Shown here: one piece after another, positions 44,252-53,911 of the stretch
Layout: each line of letters opens with the position of its first letter
Numbering within the stretch: the first letter of the stretch is position 1
Source: Novosphingobium sp. KCTC 2891
GTDB lineage: Bacteria > Pseudomonadota > Alphaproteobacteria > Sphingomonadales > Sphingomonadaceae
Assembly (NCBI RefSeq): GCF_025938155.1
Contig: NZ_JAPCZG010000011.1
Location: 1 to 64,000 of the forward strand
DNA: 64,000 nt
Reading direction: 5' to 3'
The notes under the pieces: model-generated
The model's input: the letters and a program-made list of their open reading frames with translations, nothing else
Told to the model about the DNA's origin: nothing
The model's database searches: none
Position numbers and translations under genes: made by a program

Positions 44252-46285
44252 ATGCCGGAGTACCCCCGTATCGTGATCAAGACCATTCTTCCTGCCAGCG
44301 TGCTGGCACTTTCCCTGACCCCACAGCCCTGCCATGCCGACGCGGCCGACGACGGGGCCGCAACGGCCGACATCGTCGTGTTCGGGCGGGGAGAAACCAA
44401 GATCGGCACGGCCCACGCCGCCAGCGAAGGCAGCGTCGGTGGAGCCGACCTGCTGGTGCGCCCATTGCTGAGGGTGGCCGAACTTCTGGAGGCCGTGCCG
44501 GGCATGGTCGCAGCGCAGCATTCAGGCAGCGGCAAGGCCAACCAGTACTTCCTGCGCGGCTTCAACCTCGACCACGGATCGGACTTTACCACCTACATCG
44601 ACGGCGTGCAGATGAACTTTCGCACGCATGGGCATGGGCAAGGCTATCTCGACCTCAACGGCCTGATCCCGGAAGTGGTGGCCCGCGAGGACTTCCGCAA
44701 AGGCCCCTATCGCGCCGACGGCGGCGACCTGGCTCTGGCCGGTGCCGCGTACATGGCCACGGTCGATGGGTATGATCGCCCCTGGGCCTCGCTTGAAGGC
44801 GGCTCGTATGGCTGGCGACGCTTGGCAGCGGGCGGAACCGTCCACAATCTGGCCGGGGGCGACCTCACGCTCGTGGGACAGGCCAAGCTCTATGACGGCC
44901 CGTGGCAGGAGCCCGAGCGGCTGCGGCACTATGCCGGGTTCGCCAAGTACCGAGCACCGACAGGCAGGGAAACGCTCGAAGCATCGCTGCACGCCTACCG
45001 CGCCACTTGGCGACCGACAGAGCAGATCCCCGAACGGATCATCGGAACGTCGCTCTGCCCCGACGTCTTCTGCTCGCCCGATCCATCCGCGCGGGGCCAG
45101 ACCACGCGCCTGATCGGCAACATGGCGGTGAAGCAGCCGACATGGCACGCCAACGCCTATGCCCAGTTCTACGACTGGTCGATGTTCTCCAACCCGACTT
45201 ACGCCGATCCCGACGGGACCAGCGCGCAGATCGCACAATTTGACCGACGCTGGGTCCTGGGGCTGACCGCGCAGAAAAACTGGGCCGTCGGGCCTGCGCT
45301 GGCGCTTTCGACCGGCATCGAGAGCCGGTACGATGCAATCGGCAATATCGGCGTGAACCGGACGGCCCAACGGCGCTTCCTCGCCTCGCTCGGCCATTAC
45401 CAGGTCAAGGAACTATCGACCGCGCTCTATGGCGAGGCGACGTGGGCGCCCCTTACCGGACTGCGGCTGACGGGCGGACTGCGGGGGGACTACTACCGCT
45501 ACGTGGTCAGGGCGCGCGATGCCGCCGCCGCGGCGTTGGGCCAGGGGGATGGCTCGGCCTTCCTCGCCTCGCCCAAGGCGTCGGTGTCCTGGGCCGCGAC
45601 ACCGCAAATCGAATTCTACGGCAATTGGGGCCGTGGCTTCCATTCCAATGACATGCGCGGCGCCGTCAACGCGGCCACGCCGGTGCCGGCGCTGGTTCGC
45701 GGAGCGGGCCACGAACTGGGCGCGCGGACGCAGTTTTCCGGCGTAACGCTGACGCTGACGCGCTGGTGGCTGAACGTCGACAGCGAATTGCGCTTCGTCG
45801 GCGATTCCAATTCGGTGGAACCGTCAGGCGCGAGCCGCCGGAACGGATACGAGGCGACGGCCTTCTGGCGGGCGCTGCCATGGCTCGTGCTGGATGGGAA
45901 CTACACCGTCAGCCATGCCCGCTACGACAATGGCGATCACATCCCCAACGCCTTCGAAAGCGCCGCTTCGGCGGGTGCGGCCTTGATCCTGAACCGCTGG
46001 AAAGCCAGCGTGCGGGTGCGTCACCTTGGCCCGTCGCCGCTGATCGAGGACAACAGCATCCGCGATCGCGGCAGCACCGTGGTCAACGCCCGCGCCGCGT
46101 GGTCCGACAAGCGGATCGAGCTTTACGGCGAGATCCTCAACCTGCTTGCCAGCAAGGACAAGGACATCGCGTATTACTACGAGTCCTATATCCCCGCCTT
46201 CGATACCGATGGTCCTGTTTCCGGCCGATTGAGCCGCGTGGTGGAGCCGCGAACCCTGCGCTTTGGCGCAAAGGTCAACTTCTGA
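44252..46285 (+). CDS. Riboswitch-controlled TonB-dependent receptor
   Basis: A 677-residue outer-membrane receptor with a signal peptide (ILPASVLALSLTPQPCHA), a TonB-box-like IVVFGRGE, plug and barrel. His-rich plug segments (LDHGSDF, RTHGHGQGYLD) could bind metal. Because it is under a cobalamin riboswitch and overlaps a NiCoT permease gene, it probably imports cobalt chelates or a corrinoid. The cobalt option fits the partner better than classical BtuB, and no BtuF/C/D genes are present. The ATG at 44252 lacks a clear site; the GTG at 44273 is possible. The final codon overlaps the next start by one base (TGATG). Confidence 0.9.
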   Translation: MPEYPRIVIKTILPASVLALSLTPQPCHADAADDGAATADIVVFGRGETKIGTAHAASEGSVGGADLLVRPLLRVAELLEAVPGMVAAQHSGSGKANQYFLRGFNLDHGSDFTTYIDGVQMNFRTHGHGQGYLDLNGLIPEVVAREDFRKGPYRADGGDLALAGAAYMATVDGYDRPWASLEGGSYGWRRLAAGGTVHNLAGGDLTLVGQAKLYDGPWQEPERLRHYAGFAKYRAPTGRETLEASLHAYRATWRPTEQIPERIIGTSLCPDVFCSPDPSARGQTTRLIGNMAVKQPTWHANAYAQFYDWSMFSNPTYADPDGTSAQIAQFDRRWVLGLTAQKNWAVGPALALSTGIESRYDAIGNIGVNRTAQRRFLASLGHYQVKELSTALYGEATWAPLTGLRLTGGLRGDYYRYVVRARDAAAAALGQGDGSAFLASPKASVSWAATPQIEFYGNWGRGFHSNDMRGAVNAATPVPALVRGAGHELGARTQFSGVTLTLTRWWLNVDSELRFVGDSNSVEPSGASRRNGYEATAFWRALPWLVLDGNYTVSHARYDNGDHIPNAFESAASAGAALILNRWKASVRVRHLGPSPLIEDNSIRDRGSTVVNARAAWSDKRIELYGEILNLLASKDKDIAYYYESYIPAFDTDGPVSGRLSRVVEPRTLRFGAKVNF

Positions 46286-47349
46286 TGACGGCGCTTCATG
46301 ATGCGCATGACAGCGCGCCCATGCCTGCCCTGCCCCTTCGTCGCAGGATCGGCTGGCTGTTCGCCGCGCTCATCGGCGCCAACCTGCTGGCCTGGGCCTG
46401 GGCGCTGAGCCTGTTTCATGCCCAGCCGCTGATGCTGGGCACAGCGCTGCTCGCCTGGGGGCTGGGCTTGCGCCATGCGGTGGACGCAGACCACATCGCG
46501 GCCATCGACAACGTGACACGCAAGCTGATGCAGGAAGGCCAGCGCCCGATCTCGGTCGGCTGCTGGTTCGCCATCGGGCATTCGACGATCATCGCGCTGG
46601 CATCGACCACGATCGCACTGACGGCGAGCGCGCTTGTACGGTTCGACGCCTTTCGCCAGATCGGGGCGCTGATCGCCACGGCAGCTTCGGCCCTGTTCCT
46701 GTTCACCATCGCGGCGATGAACCTGGTGATCCTGCGGTCGGTCTGGCGGACGTTCCGGCACGTGCGCGCGGGCGGTGCCTATGTCGAGGAAGACCTCGAC
46801 ATCCTGACCGGATCGCGGGGGCCGCTGTCGCGCATCTTCGGCAAGCTGTTCCGGCTGGTCTCAAGGCCGTGGCACATGGCGCCGCTGGGATTCCTGTTCG
46901 GCCTGGGCTTCGACACCGCGACCGAAGTCGCCATCCTTGGCATGTCGGCAAGCCAGGCCGCCAATGGCCTTTCGATCGCAACCGTGCTGGTGCTGCCGGC
47001 CCTGTTCGCTGCCGGAATGGCGCTGATCGACACCGTGGATGGCGTGGTGATGCTCGGGGCTTACGAATGGGCCTTCGTGAAGCCAATCCGCAAGCTGTAC
47101 TACAACATCACGATCACCCTGATTTCCGCGGTGGTCGCCATCGTCATCGGCGGAATCGAGACGATCGCGCTGATCGGCAGCCGGTTTGCACTGACCGGCT
47201 GGCCATGGACCTTCGCCGCCGATCTGGGGGCGCATTTCAACAGCCTGGGCTTTGCCATCATCGCCTTGTTCGTGGCCTGCTGGGTGGCGAGTTTCGCCAT
47301 CTATCGCTGGAAGCGGCTGGACGAAATCGAGGTTTCGACAAAGGCTTAG
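46285..47349 (+). CDS. NiCoT family nickel/cobalt permease
   Basis: A 354-residue inner-membrane transporter with about eight helices. The NiCoT signature RHAVDADHIAAIDN is at residues 63-76, FAIGHST near 95-101, LGFDTATE at 207-214 and GMALIDTVDGVVM near 242. The first motif with its His and Asp is the metal-selectivity site in TM2. Given the cobalamin riboswitch ahead of the operon, Co(II) is the likely cargo, feeding CobN chelatase. The start overlaps the receptor stop by one base, so the two are coupled. Confidence 0.95.
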   Translation: MTALHDAHDSAPMPALPLRRRIGWLFAALIGANLLAWAWALSLFHAQPLMLGTALLAWGLGLRHAVDADHIAAIDNVTRKLMQEGQRPISVGCWFAIGHSTIIALASTTIALTASALVRFDAFRQIGALIATAASALFLFTIAAMNLVILRSVWRTFRHVRAGGAYVEEDLDILTGSRGPLSRIFGKLFRLVSRPWHMAPLGFLFGLGFDTATEVAILGMSASQAANGLSIATVLVLPALFAAGMALIDTVDGVVMLGAYEWAFVKPIRKLYYNITITLISAVVAIVIGGIETIALIGSRFALTGWPWTFAADLGAHFNSLGFAIIALFVACWVASFAIYRWKRLDEIEVSTKA

Positions 47350-47424
47350 CCAAGAGGCGATTGCATCGGTGGCGATCTCCCGCTAGGTCGCCGCGCGAAG
47401 GTCTGGCTTCGGCCCGTCTTTCAC

Positions 47425-47693
47425 ATGATCGCGCCGGTGCCCGGGAACGGGCTTAATCGGGAATGCGGTGCGGGAAGCATGTCTTCCCAAATCCGCGGCT
47501 GTCCCTGCAACTGTAAGCGGATAGCGCGATGCACTGGCCCCTTCGAGGGGCAGCCACTGGGCGGCGCATGCGCCGTGTTGGGAAGGCGTGCATCAAGCTG
47601 TGACCCGCGAGCCAGGAGACCTGCCGGCGCACCGGTCGCTCTTGCCTTGGTCCAGGGGATGGTCATGGCACGGTATCTCTCCGTCTGAGCGAC
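47425..47693 (+). promoter_or_regulatory. Cobalamin riboswitch upstream of cobW and the cob operon
   Basis: It repeats the first riboswitch block by block: CGGTGCCCGGGAACGGGCTT (from 47434), CTGTCCCTGCAACTGTAAGC (from 47499), CAGCCACTGG (47551), GGGAAGGCGT (47580) and GAGCCAGGAGACCTGCC (from 47609). The same 3' helix follows: GTCGCTC (47635-47641) with GAGCGAC (47687-47693), enclosing ACGG/CCGT. It should repress the 16-kb biosynthetic operon when cobalamin is abundant. Confidence 0.93.
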
Positions 47694-47826
47694 GAAGCTG
47701 TGTGGCTGGGGCTGCACGGGTCGCGTGGTTACGGGCGCAACGTCGCGCCCGCCCGTCGTCGCGCGCCGACCGGACTTGTCCGGCAAGCCCCGCCCGGTCT
47801 CGCTCTGGCGCGCGGGAGAGTTGCAC

Positions 47827-48864
47827 GTGTCCGACCTTTCGAAGGTGCCCGTCACCATCGTCACCGGCTTTCTTGGCGCGGGGAAGACCACGCTGATCAG
47901 CCACCTGATCCGCAATGCCGGTGGCCGCCGGCTGGCGGTCGTGGTCAACGAGTTCGGCACACTGGGCGTGGACGGCGACATCCTGCAATCCTGCGCCATT
48001 CCCGATTGCCCGGCGGAAAACATCGTGGAACTGGCCAATGGCTGCATCTGCTGCACCGTGGCCGACGACTTCATCCCCACGGTGGAAAAGCTGCTCGCGC
48101 TCGACCCTCGGCCCGACCACATCCTGATCGAGACCTCGGGCCTTGCCCTGCCCAAGCCGCTGCTGAAAGCGTTCGACTGGCCCGCGATCCGCAGCCGGAT
48201 CACGGTGGACGGGGTGCTGGCGCTGGCGGATGCCGAAGCCGTTGCGGCCGGGCGCTTCGCCCCCGACGTGGCGGCGCTCGACGCGCAGCGCGCCGCCGAT
48301 CCCGGCATCGACCACGAAACGCCCTTGTCCGAAGTGTTCGAGGACCAGCTGGCCTGCGCCGACATGGTGCTGCTGACCAAGGTCGACCTTGCCGGAGCCG
48401 ATGGCGTGGCCGCTGCGCGGGCGGTGATCGCGGCGGAATCCCCTCGCCCCGTGCCGGTGATCGAACTCGTCGATGGCGCGGTCGATCCGCGCGTGATCCT
48501 GGGACTCGACGCCGCGGCCGAGGACGACATCGCGGCGCGTCCTTCGCACCATGACGGCGAAGACGATCACGAGCACGACGATTTCGACAGCACCGTGGTG
48601 ACGCTGGGCGAAATTGCCGATCCCTCCGCACTTGTCGCACGGATCGAGACACTGGCGCGCGAGCACCGGATCCTGCGCGTCAAGGGCTATGCCGCCGTGA
48701 CCGGCAAGCCGATGCGACTGCTGGTGCAGGCGGTGGGATCGCGCGTGCGCCATCACTACGACCGACCATGGCGCGCAGGGGAAACCCGCCATACCACGCT
48801 GGTCGCCATTGCCGAGCGCGAGCACGTGGATGCGCCTGCGATCAAGGCGGTTCTCGCCGGCTGA
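47827..48864 (+). CDS. cobW: CobW family metal-chaperone GTPase
   Basis: A 345-residue G3E GTPase. The Walker A GFLGAGKTT is at residues 14-22 and the metal motif CxCC (NGCICCTV) at 73-76. A His/Asp-rich loop (HHDGEDDHEHDDFD) lies near 230-243. The C-terminal CobW domain follows. The CxCC site binds the metal when GTP is present; genes of this subgroup in cob operons are thought to deliver Co(II) to CobN. The start is the GTG at 47827 with GGGAGAG 6 nt upstream. cobN begins 9 nt after the stop. Confidence 0.92.
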   Translation: MSDLSKVPVTIVTGFLGAGKTTLISHLIRNAGGRRLAVVVNEFGTLGVDGDILQSCAIPDCPAENIVELANGCICCTVADDFIPTVEKLLALDPRPDHILIETSGLALPKPLLKAFDWPAIRSRITVDGVLALADAEAVAAGRFAPDVAALDAQRAADPGIDHETPLSEVFEDQLACADMVLLTKVDLAGADGVAAARAVIAAESPRPVPVIELVDGAVDPRVILGLDAAAEDDIAARPSHHDGEDDHEHDDFDSTVVTLGEIADPSALVARIETLAREHRILRVKGYAAVTGKPMRLLVQAVGSRVRHHYDRPWRAGETRHTTLVAIAEREHVDAPAIKAVLAG

Positions 48865-48873
48865 GCCAGCGCA

Positions 48874-51800
48874 ATGCACGTCATCTTCCGCGAAACGCAC
48901 GGGATGGAGGAAACCGCCGTCCCGCAGGATCTGGGGCAGACGCCTGCGGATCTCGTGGTGCTGTCTTTTTCCGACAGCGACCTTGGCGCGTTCGCGGGCG
49001 GCTGGCATCAGGCGAGACTGGCGAACCCGGCGTTTCCGTCGCTGCGCCTCGCCAATCTGGCGGCGCTGATGCACCCGCTTTCCGTCGATACGTATATCGA
49101 ACGCACGCTGGGCGGGGCGCGGGCGATCCTGATCCGGCTGATCGGCGGCACGCCCTATTGGAGCTATGGGCTGCAACAGGTGGCGTTGCTGGCGCGCTCG
49201 CGCGGGATCGCGCTGGCGGTGTTGTCCGGCGATGGGCGGCCGGATCACAGGCTGGACGAAGCCTCCACGGTTCCGCCCGCGGTGCTGCGCACGCTGGGCC
49301 AGCTTTGCGATTCTGGTGGAGCGGATGCGGCGCGCGCGGCGCTGGGCGAGCTGGCACGCGCAGCCCGGCTTGTCACGGCCACAGAAATCCCGAGCACGGC
49401 GCTGCCCATGGCCGGTGGCTGGCACCCGCTCCATGGCCTGTGCGATCCGCTGGCGCTGATCCCCGACGCAACACGCCCGCTGGTGCTGATCGTGTTCTAC
49501 AGGTCCTATCTTGCGGCCCACGATCTCGACCCGTTCGAGGCTCTGCATCGGGCGTTCGAGGCGGCGGGCTTTGCCACGCTGTCGCTCTACGTCACGTCGC
49601 TGAAGGAGCCGCAATCGCGCGCGCAAGTCGATCGCTGGGTGCGGCAGCTGGCCCCCGCTGCGATCGTCAATGCGACCGCCTTTTCCGCGCGGGATGATCA
49701 GGGCCACAGCCCGCTGGATGGCGCTGGCGTGCCCGTGTTCCAATTGGCGCTGGCCACCGGAGCGCGTGAAGCGTGGACGAATGCCGCGCGCGGGCTGTCG
49801 CCCGCGGATCTGGCGATGCACGTGGTTCTGCCTGAAATCGATGGTCGCGTGTTCGCGGGCGTGGCCAGCTTCAAGCAAGCCGATGTGGCAGACCCCGCGC
49901 TGGAGTTTGCCCAGAACCGGCACCGCGCCGACCCGGATCGCATCGCGGCCATCGCGGCGCGCGTGGCGGGCGCAATCGCGTTGGCAAGGAAGCCCGCCCG
50001 CGAACGCCGTGTAGCGCTGGTCCTGTCGACCTATCCGGGCAAGGCGCACCAGATGGCGCACGCCGTGGGGCTGGATGCGCTCGCCTCGGCCGAGGCGATC
50101 CTCCATGATCTGGCCGATGCGGGCTATGCGACGGGCGCCGTTCCCGATCTGGCGACCGCGCTGGGGCAGGAGACCCTTCACTGGCCACTGGCCGCGTATC
50201 GGGCGGCGTTGACCACCCTGCCCGCGCCCTTGCGCGCCGCGCTGGCCGAGACCTGGGGCGATCCGGAGAGCGACCCTGCCGTGGTGGATGGCGCGTTCCG
50301 GTTTGCCGCCGTGACGACGGGCCAGGCGCTGGTCGCGCTGCAACCCGAACGCGGCAATCTGGCCGACCGGGACGAGGCCTATCACGATACGACACGATGC
50401 CCTCGCCATGCCTATGTAGCCTTCTACCTCTGGCTGCGCGCACTGGGAATCGATGCGCTGGTGCACGTCGGCGCGCACGGCACGCTGGAATGGCTGCCGG
50501 GCAAATCGGTGGCGCTGTCGGAAGCCTGCTGGCCCGAAGCGCTGGTTGGCGCCCTGCCGGTGATCTACCCGTTCATCGTCAACGATCCGGGCGAAGCCGC
50601 GCAAGCCAAGCGCCGCATCGGTGCAGTCACGCTGGGCCATGCCCCGCCACCGCTGGCACCAACCCGGCATGGCGCCGGGCTGGAACGGATTGAGACGCTG
50701 CTCGACGAGTTTTCCAACGCCGATGGCCTCGATCCTGCCCGCCGCGATCGCCTGCAAGGCGCCATCCGCGCCGAGGCGCAGGCGCTGGGGCTGGAGGCGG
50801 AACTGGGTCTTGATGCCGCAACCACGCTGGGCGAAGCGATCACGCGCATCGACCGCTTCGTGTGCGATGTGAAGGAGAGCCAGTTCGGCGACGGCCTGCA
50901 TGTGTTCGGCCGTGGCGAACAGGGTGCGTCCGAGCGTGCGGGCCTCCTTGCGGCGCTGGCGGGACGGCGCGTGCCTGCCGGACCTTCGGGATCGCCCCAT
51001 CGCGGGCGCAGCGACGTGCTGCCGACGGGGCGCAACCTTTACACCATCGATCCGCGCGCGGTGCCCTCGCGCGCCGCCCATGCGCAGGGCGTGACGCTGG
51101 CCGAGGAACTGCTGCGCCGGCACTTGCAGGATCACGGCGACTACCCCCACGGTCTGGTGGTGGACCTGTGGGGTTCGGCCACGATGCGCACAGCGGGCGA
51201 GGAATTCGCCATGGCGCTGCATCTGCTGGGCGCAAAGCCGCTGTGGGATCCGGCGTCCGAGCGCGTGACCGGGATCGAGATCCTGCCCCTTGCCCTGCTC
51301 GACCGACCACGCATCGACGTGACGCTGCGCGTGTCGGGGCTGTTTCGCGATGCCTTCCCTGCGTTGCCCATGCTGTTCGGGCAAGCGGTGCGCGCGCTGT
51401 GCGAACGGGACGAAGAGCCGGAATGGAACCCTTTTGCCAATACACAGGCAACCCCGCGCGTCTATGGTCCGCAGCCCGGTCGCTATGGCCTGGACATGGG
51501 GGCAGCAGCGGAAACCTATACCGACGCGGCACGCCGCGCGGCGGGGGAAGCCTGGCTGGCAGCATCCGGCCACGCACTCGACACCGCCGATGCGCAGGCG
51601 GACAGCCGGGGCCTGCGTGAACGGGTGGCCGGAGCCGATGCCTTTGTGCATTTGCAGGATCTTGCCGAAACAGACCTGTTGCTGGCGGCGGACTATGCCG
51701 CGCACGAGGCTGGCTTTGCCGCTGCGCAGGCCGTCACCGGCGGCAATGCGGCGCTCTATCACCTCGACAGCCGCAACCCCGAACGCCCGGTCGCGCGCGC

Positions 51801-52155
51801 GCTGACCGAGGAAATCGCGCGCGTGGTGCGCGCCCGCGCCGCGCATCCGGGATGGATCGCCGGGATGATGCGCCACGGCTTTCGCGGAGGCGCGGAACTG
51901 GCCGCAACGCTGGATCATCTGGGCGCAATTGCGCATCTTTCCGGCAGCGTGCCGCCACAACTGTTCGACCTCTATCACGAGGCTACGCTGGGGCAGAGCG
52001 AGGTGCGCGCCTTTCTGGAACGGGAAAACCCGCAGGCGCTGGCAGCAATGGAAGCGCGCTTTGCCGCACTCCATGCCGCAGGACTTTGGCCTACACGGCG
52101 AAATTCGATCCTCGCCACCCTGCCCCTGTCGTCCGCGCCGGAAACCGAGGCGTGA
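48874..52155 (+). CDS. cobN: Cobaltochelatase subunit CobN
   Basis: A 1093-residue large subunit of the aerobic ATP-dependent cobalt chelatase, which inserts Co(II) into hydrogenobyrinic acid a,c-diamide. CobN/Mg-chelatase H-type features are the N-terminal Rossmann-like part and the long conserved central segment (VGAHGTLEWLPGKSVALS, near residue 530). The chain is on the short side for CobN (usually 1100-1300). The partner subunits CobS and CobT, the AAA+ motor, are not in the window. The stop overlaps the cobG start by 4 nt (GTGA). Confidence 0.95.
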   Translation: MHVIFRETHGMEETAVPQDLGQTPADLVVLSFSDSDLGAFAGGWHQARLANPAFPSLRLANLAALMHPLSVDTYIERTLGGARAILIRLIGGTPYWSYGLQQVALLARSRGIALAVLSGDGRPDHRLDEASTVPPAVLRTLGQLCDSGGADAARAALGELARAARLVTATEIPSTALPMAGGWHPLHGLCDPLALIPDATRPLVLIVFYRSYLAAHDLDPFEALHRAFEAAGFATLSLYVTSLKEPQSRAQVDRWVRQLAPAAIVNATAFSARDDQGHSPLDGAGVPVFQLALATGAREAWTNAARGLSPADLAMHVVLPEIDGRVFAGVASFKQADVADPALEFAQNRHRADPDRIAAIAARVAGAIALARKPARERRVALVLSTYPGKAHQMAHAVGLDALASAEAILHDLADAGYATGAVPDLATALGQETLHWPLAAYRAALTTLPAPLRAALAETWGDPESDPAVVDGAFRFAAVTTGQALVALQPERGNLADRDEAYHDTTRCPRHAYVAFYLWLRALGIDALVHVGAHGTLEWLPGKSVALSEACWPEALVGALPVIYPFIVNDPGEAAQAKRRIGAVTLGHAPPPLAPTRHGAGLERIETLLDEFSNADGLDPARRDRLQGAIRAEAQALGLEAELGLDAATTLGEAITRIDRFVCDVKESQFGDGLHVFGRGEQGASERAGLLAALAGRRVPAGPSGSPHRGRSDVLPTGRNLYTIDPRAVPSRAAHAQGVTLAEELLRRHLQDHGDYPHGLVVDLWGSATMRTAGEEFAMALHLLGAKPLWDPASERVTGIEILPLALLDRPRIDVTLRVSGLFRDAFPALPMLFGQAVRALCERDEEPEWNPFANTQATPRVYGPQPGRYGLDMGAAAETYTDAARRAAGEAWLAASGHALDTADAQADSRGLRERVAGADAFVHLQDLAETDLLLAADYAAHEAGFAAAQAVTGGNAALYHLDSRNPERPVARALTEEIARVVRARAAHPGWIAGMMRHGFRGGAELAATLDHLGAIAHLSGSVPPQLFDLYHEATLGQSEVRAFLERENPQALAAMEARFAALHAAGLWPTRRNSILATLPLSSAPETEA

Positions 52156-53282
52156 GCGGCTTCGAGATCAAGGGCTGGTGCCCCGATGCGTGGCGACCGA
52201 TGGAAACGGGCGACGGCCTGCTGGTGCGGATCAAGCCACGTCTCGCGCGCCTGACCCGTGGACAAGCACGCGCCCTGTGCGCGCTGGCCGACCGCTTCGG
52301 CAACGGCATCATCGACGTCACGCGTCGCGCCAATCTCCAGGTCCGCGGCGTCCACGAAACCGGCTGGCGCGATCTGGTGCGTGAACTGGTCGGGTTGGGG
52401 TTGGTGGACGCCGATCGCCGTATCGAAACCCGGAGCAACCTGCTGGTGGCGCCCGATTGGACGCTGGGCGACGACAGCCATCGTATTGCCTGCGACCTGC
52501 TGGCGCGGCTGGGCCAGTTGCCCGACCTGCCTGGCAAGGTCGGCTTCGTGGTCGACGCCGGTGCCGCTCCGGCCCTGCTCGACGAACCGGGCGATTTCCG
52601 CGTCGAACGCGGTGCCACAGGCGGCTTGATCCTGCGCGCCGCCGGGCGGTCCACGGGCGTTGAACTCGCCGCAGGCAGCGAAGCAGGCATGCTGATCGCG
52701 CTCGCACACTGGTTCCACGAGAGCGGCGGCACGCTGGCAGGCCGCATGGCTCGCCACGATGCGCCCTTGCCGGATTGGGCGACGGGAAAAGTGCCGCCCG
52801 CACCGCCCGTTTCTCCGATGGTGCCGGGCAGCACGCCGCAAGGCACAGCGCATGGCGCGCCGTTCGGGCAGGTGGAAGCGGCCGTTCTGGCCCGCGCCGT
52901 TGCCGATCCTGCCGTCGAGGGCCTGCGGATCACGCCATGGCGCGTGTTGCTGCTCGAAGGGACGCAGAGCGGTGCCATCCCCGGCCTGATCGCCGATGCC
53001 GCCGACCCGCTCCTGCGCGCTTATGCCTGCCCCGGTGCCCCGTTCTGCCCTCAGGCGAACGTGGCCACGCGCGAGCTGGCGCGGCGGCTGGCGCCCGCCG
53101 TTTCGGGCAACCTGCACGTTTCCGGCTGCGCCAAGGGCTGTGCCTGCCCGCAGCCCGCCGCCGTCGTCCTGACCGGCCGCGATGGCCGGTTCGACCTTGC
53201 CCACAACGACCGCGCCGGATCGCCCGCCGCCGTGACCGATCTCGGCCCCGCAGCGGTCCTTGCGCATTTTGGAGTCGCCTGA
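52152..53282 (+). CDS. cobG: Precorrin-3B synthase
   Basis: A 376-residue CobG of the nitrite/sulfite reductase-like family. It oxidises precorrin-3A to the ring-contraction-ready hydroxylactone precorrin-3B with O2, the hallmark of the aerobic route. The 4Fe-4S ligands are visible as YACPGAPFC and GCAKGCACP; a DVTRRANLQVRGV ferredoxin-like block lies near residue 55. It starts at a GTG within the GTGA overlap with cobN, and cobH starts one base before its end. Confidence 0.93.
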   Translation: MSGFEIKGWCPDAWRPMETGDGLLVRIKPRLARLTRGQARALCALADRFGNGIIDVTRRANLQVRGVHETGWRDLVRELVGLGLVDADRRIETRSNLLVAPDWTLGDDSHRIACDLLARLGQLPDLPGKVGFVVDAGAAPALLDEPGDFRVERGATGGLILRAAGRSTGVELAAGSEAGMLIALAHWFHESGGTLAGRMARHDAPLPDWATGKVPPAPPVSPMVPGSTPQGTAHGAPFGQVEAAVLARAVADPAVEGLRITPWRVLLLEGTQSGAIPGLIADAADPLLRAYACPGAPFCPQANVATRELARRLAPAVSGNLHVSGCAKGCACPQPAAVVLTGRDGRFDLAHNDRAGSPAAVTDLGPAAVLAHFGVA

Positions 53283-53911
53283 TGCCCCATGCCTATGAAA
53301 CCTGTGGCGCGGCGATCTATCGCCAGTCCTTCGCCATGATCCGTGCCGAGGCTGATCTGGCGCGCTTTTCCGCCGAGGAAGAACCGGTGGCCGTGCGCAT
53401 GATCCATGCCGCCGGGATGGTGGACCTCGCCCGGCATATCCGCTTGTCGCCCGGCTTTGCCGATGCCGCCCGCGGCGCGCTGGCGGCAGGCGCACCCATC
53501 CTGTGCGATGCCCGGATGGTCTCCGAAGGGGTCACCCGCCCGCGCCTCCCCGCCGATAACGCGGTGCTGTGCACCCTGCACGATCCGCAAGTGCCCGATC
53601 TGGCGCGCACCATGGCCAACACCCGCTCGGCCGCCGCGCTGGAACTGTGGCGGCCCCATCTGGCGGGCGCGGTGGTGGCCATCGGCAACGCCCCCACCGC
53701 CCTGTTCCACCTGCTGAACATGCTGGAGGATCCGGACTGCCCGCGCCCGGCCGCGATCATCGGCTGTCCTGTCGGGTTCGTGGGCGCGGTGGAATCCAAA
53801 GCCGCGTTGTGGGACGCGCAGCCCGTGCCCTGCTGCATCGTGGAGGGGCGCCTCGGCGGCAGCGCCATCACCGTGGCGGCAGTCAACGCCCTTGCGAGCC
53901 GCGCGGAATGA
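53282..53911 (+). CDS. cobH: Precorrin-8X methylmutase
   Basis: A 209-residue CobH that moves the C11 methyl group to C12, giving hydrogenobyrinic acid. The catalytic His is H42 in VRMIHAAGMVDLA, matching His43 of the Pseudomonas denitrificans enzyme. NTRSAAALELW and IGNAPTALFHLL complete the family blocks. The ATG shares one base with the cobG stop (TGATG), and the end overlaps cobI by 4 nt. Confidence 0.95.
   Translation: MPHAYETCGAAIYRQSFAMIRAEADLARFSAEEEPVAVRMIHAAGMVDLARHIRLSPGFADAARGALAAGAPILCDARMVSEGVTRPRLPADNAVLCTLHDPQVPDLARTMANTRSAAALELWRPHLAGAVVAIGNAPTALFHLLNMLEDPDCPRPAAIIGCPVGFVGAVESKAALWDAQPVPCCIVEGRLGGSAITVAAVNALASRAE

Noticed and set aside
47593-52074. Very long minus-strand open frame (1493 codons) opposite cobN
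   Set aside because: It is the mirror of the high-GC codon pattern of cobN and cobW: Arg/Gly/Gln/His-rich with no domain. cobN is clearly the real gene.
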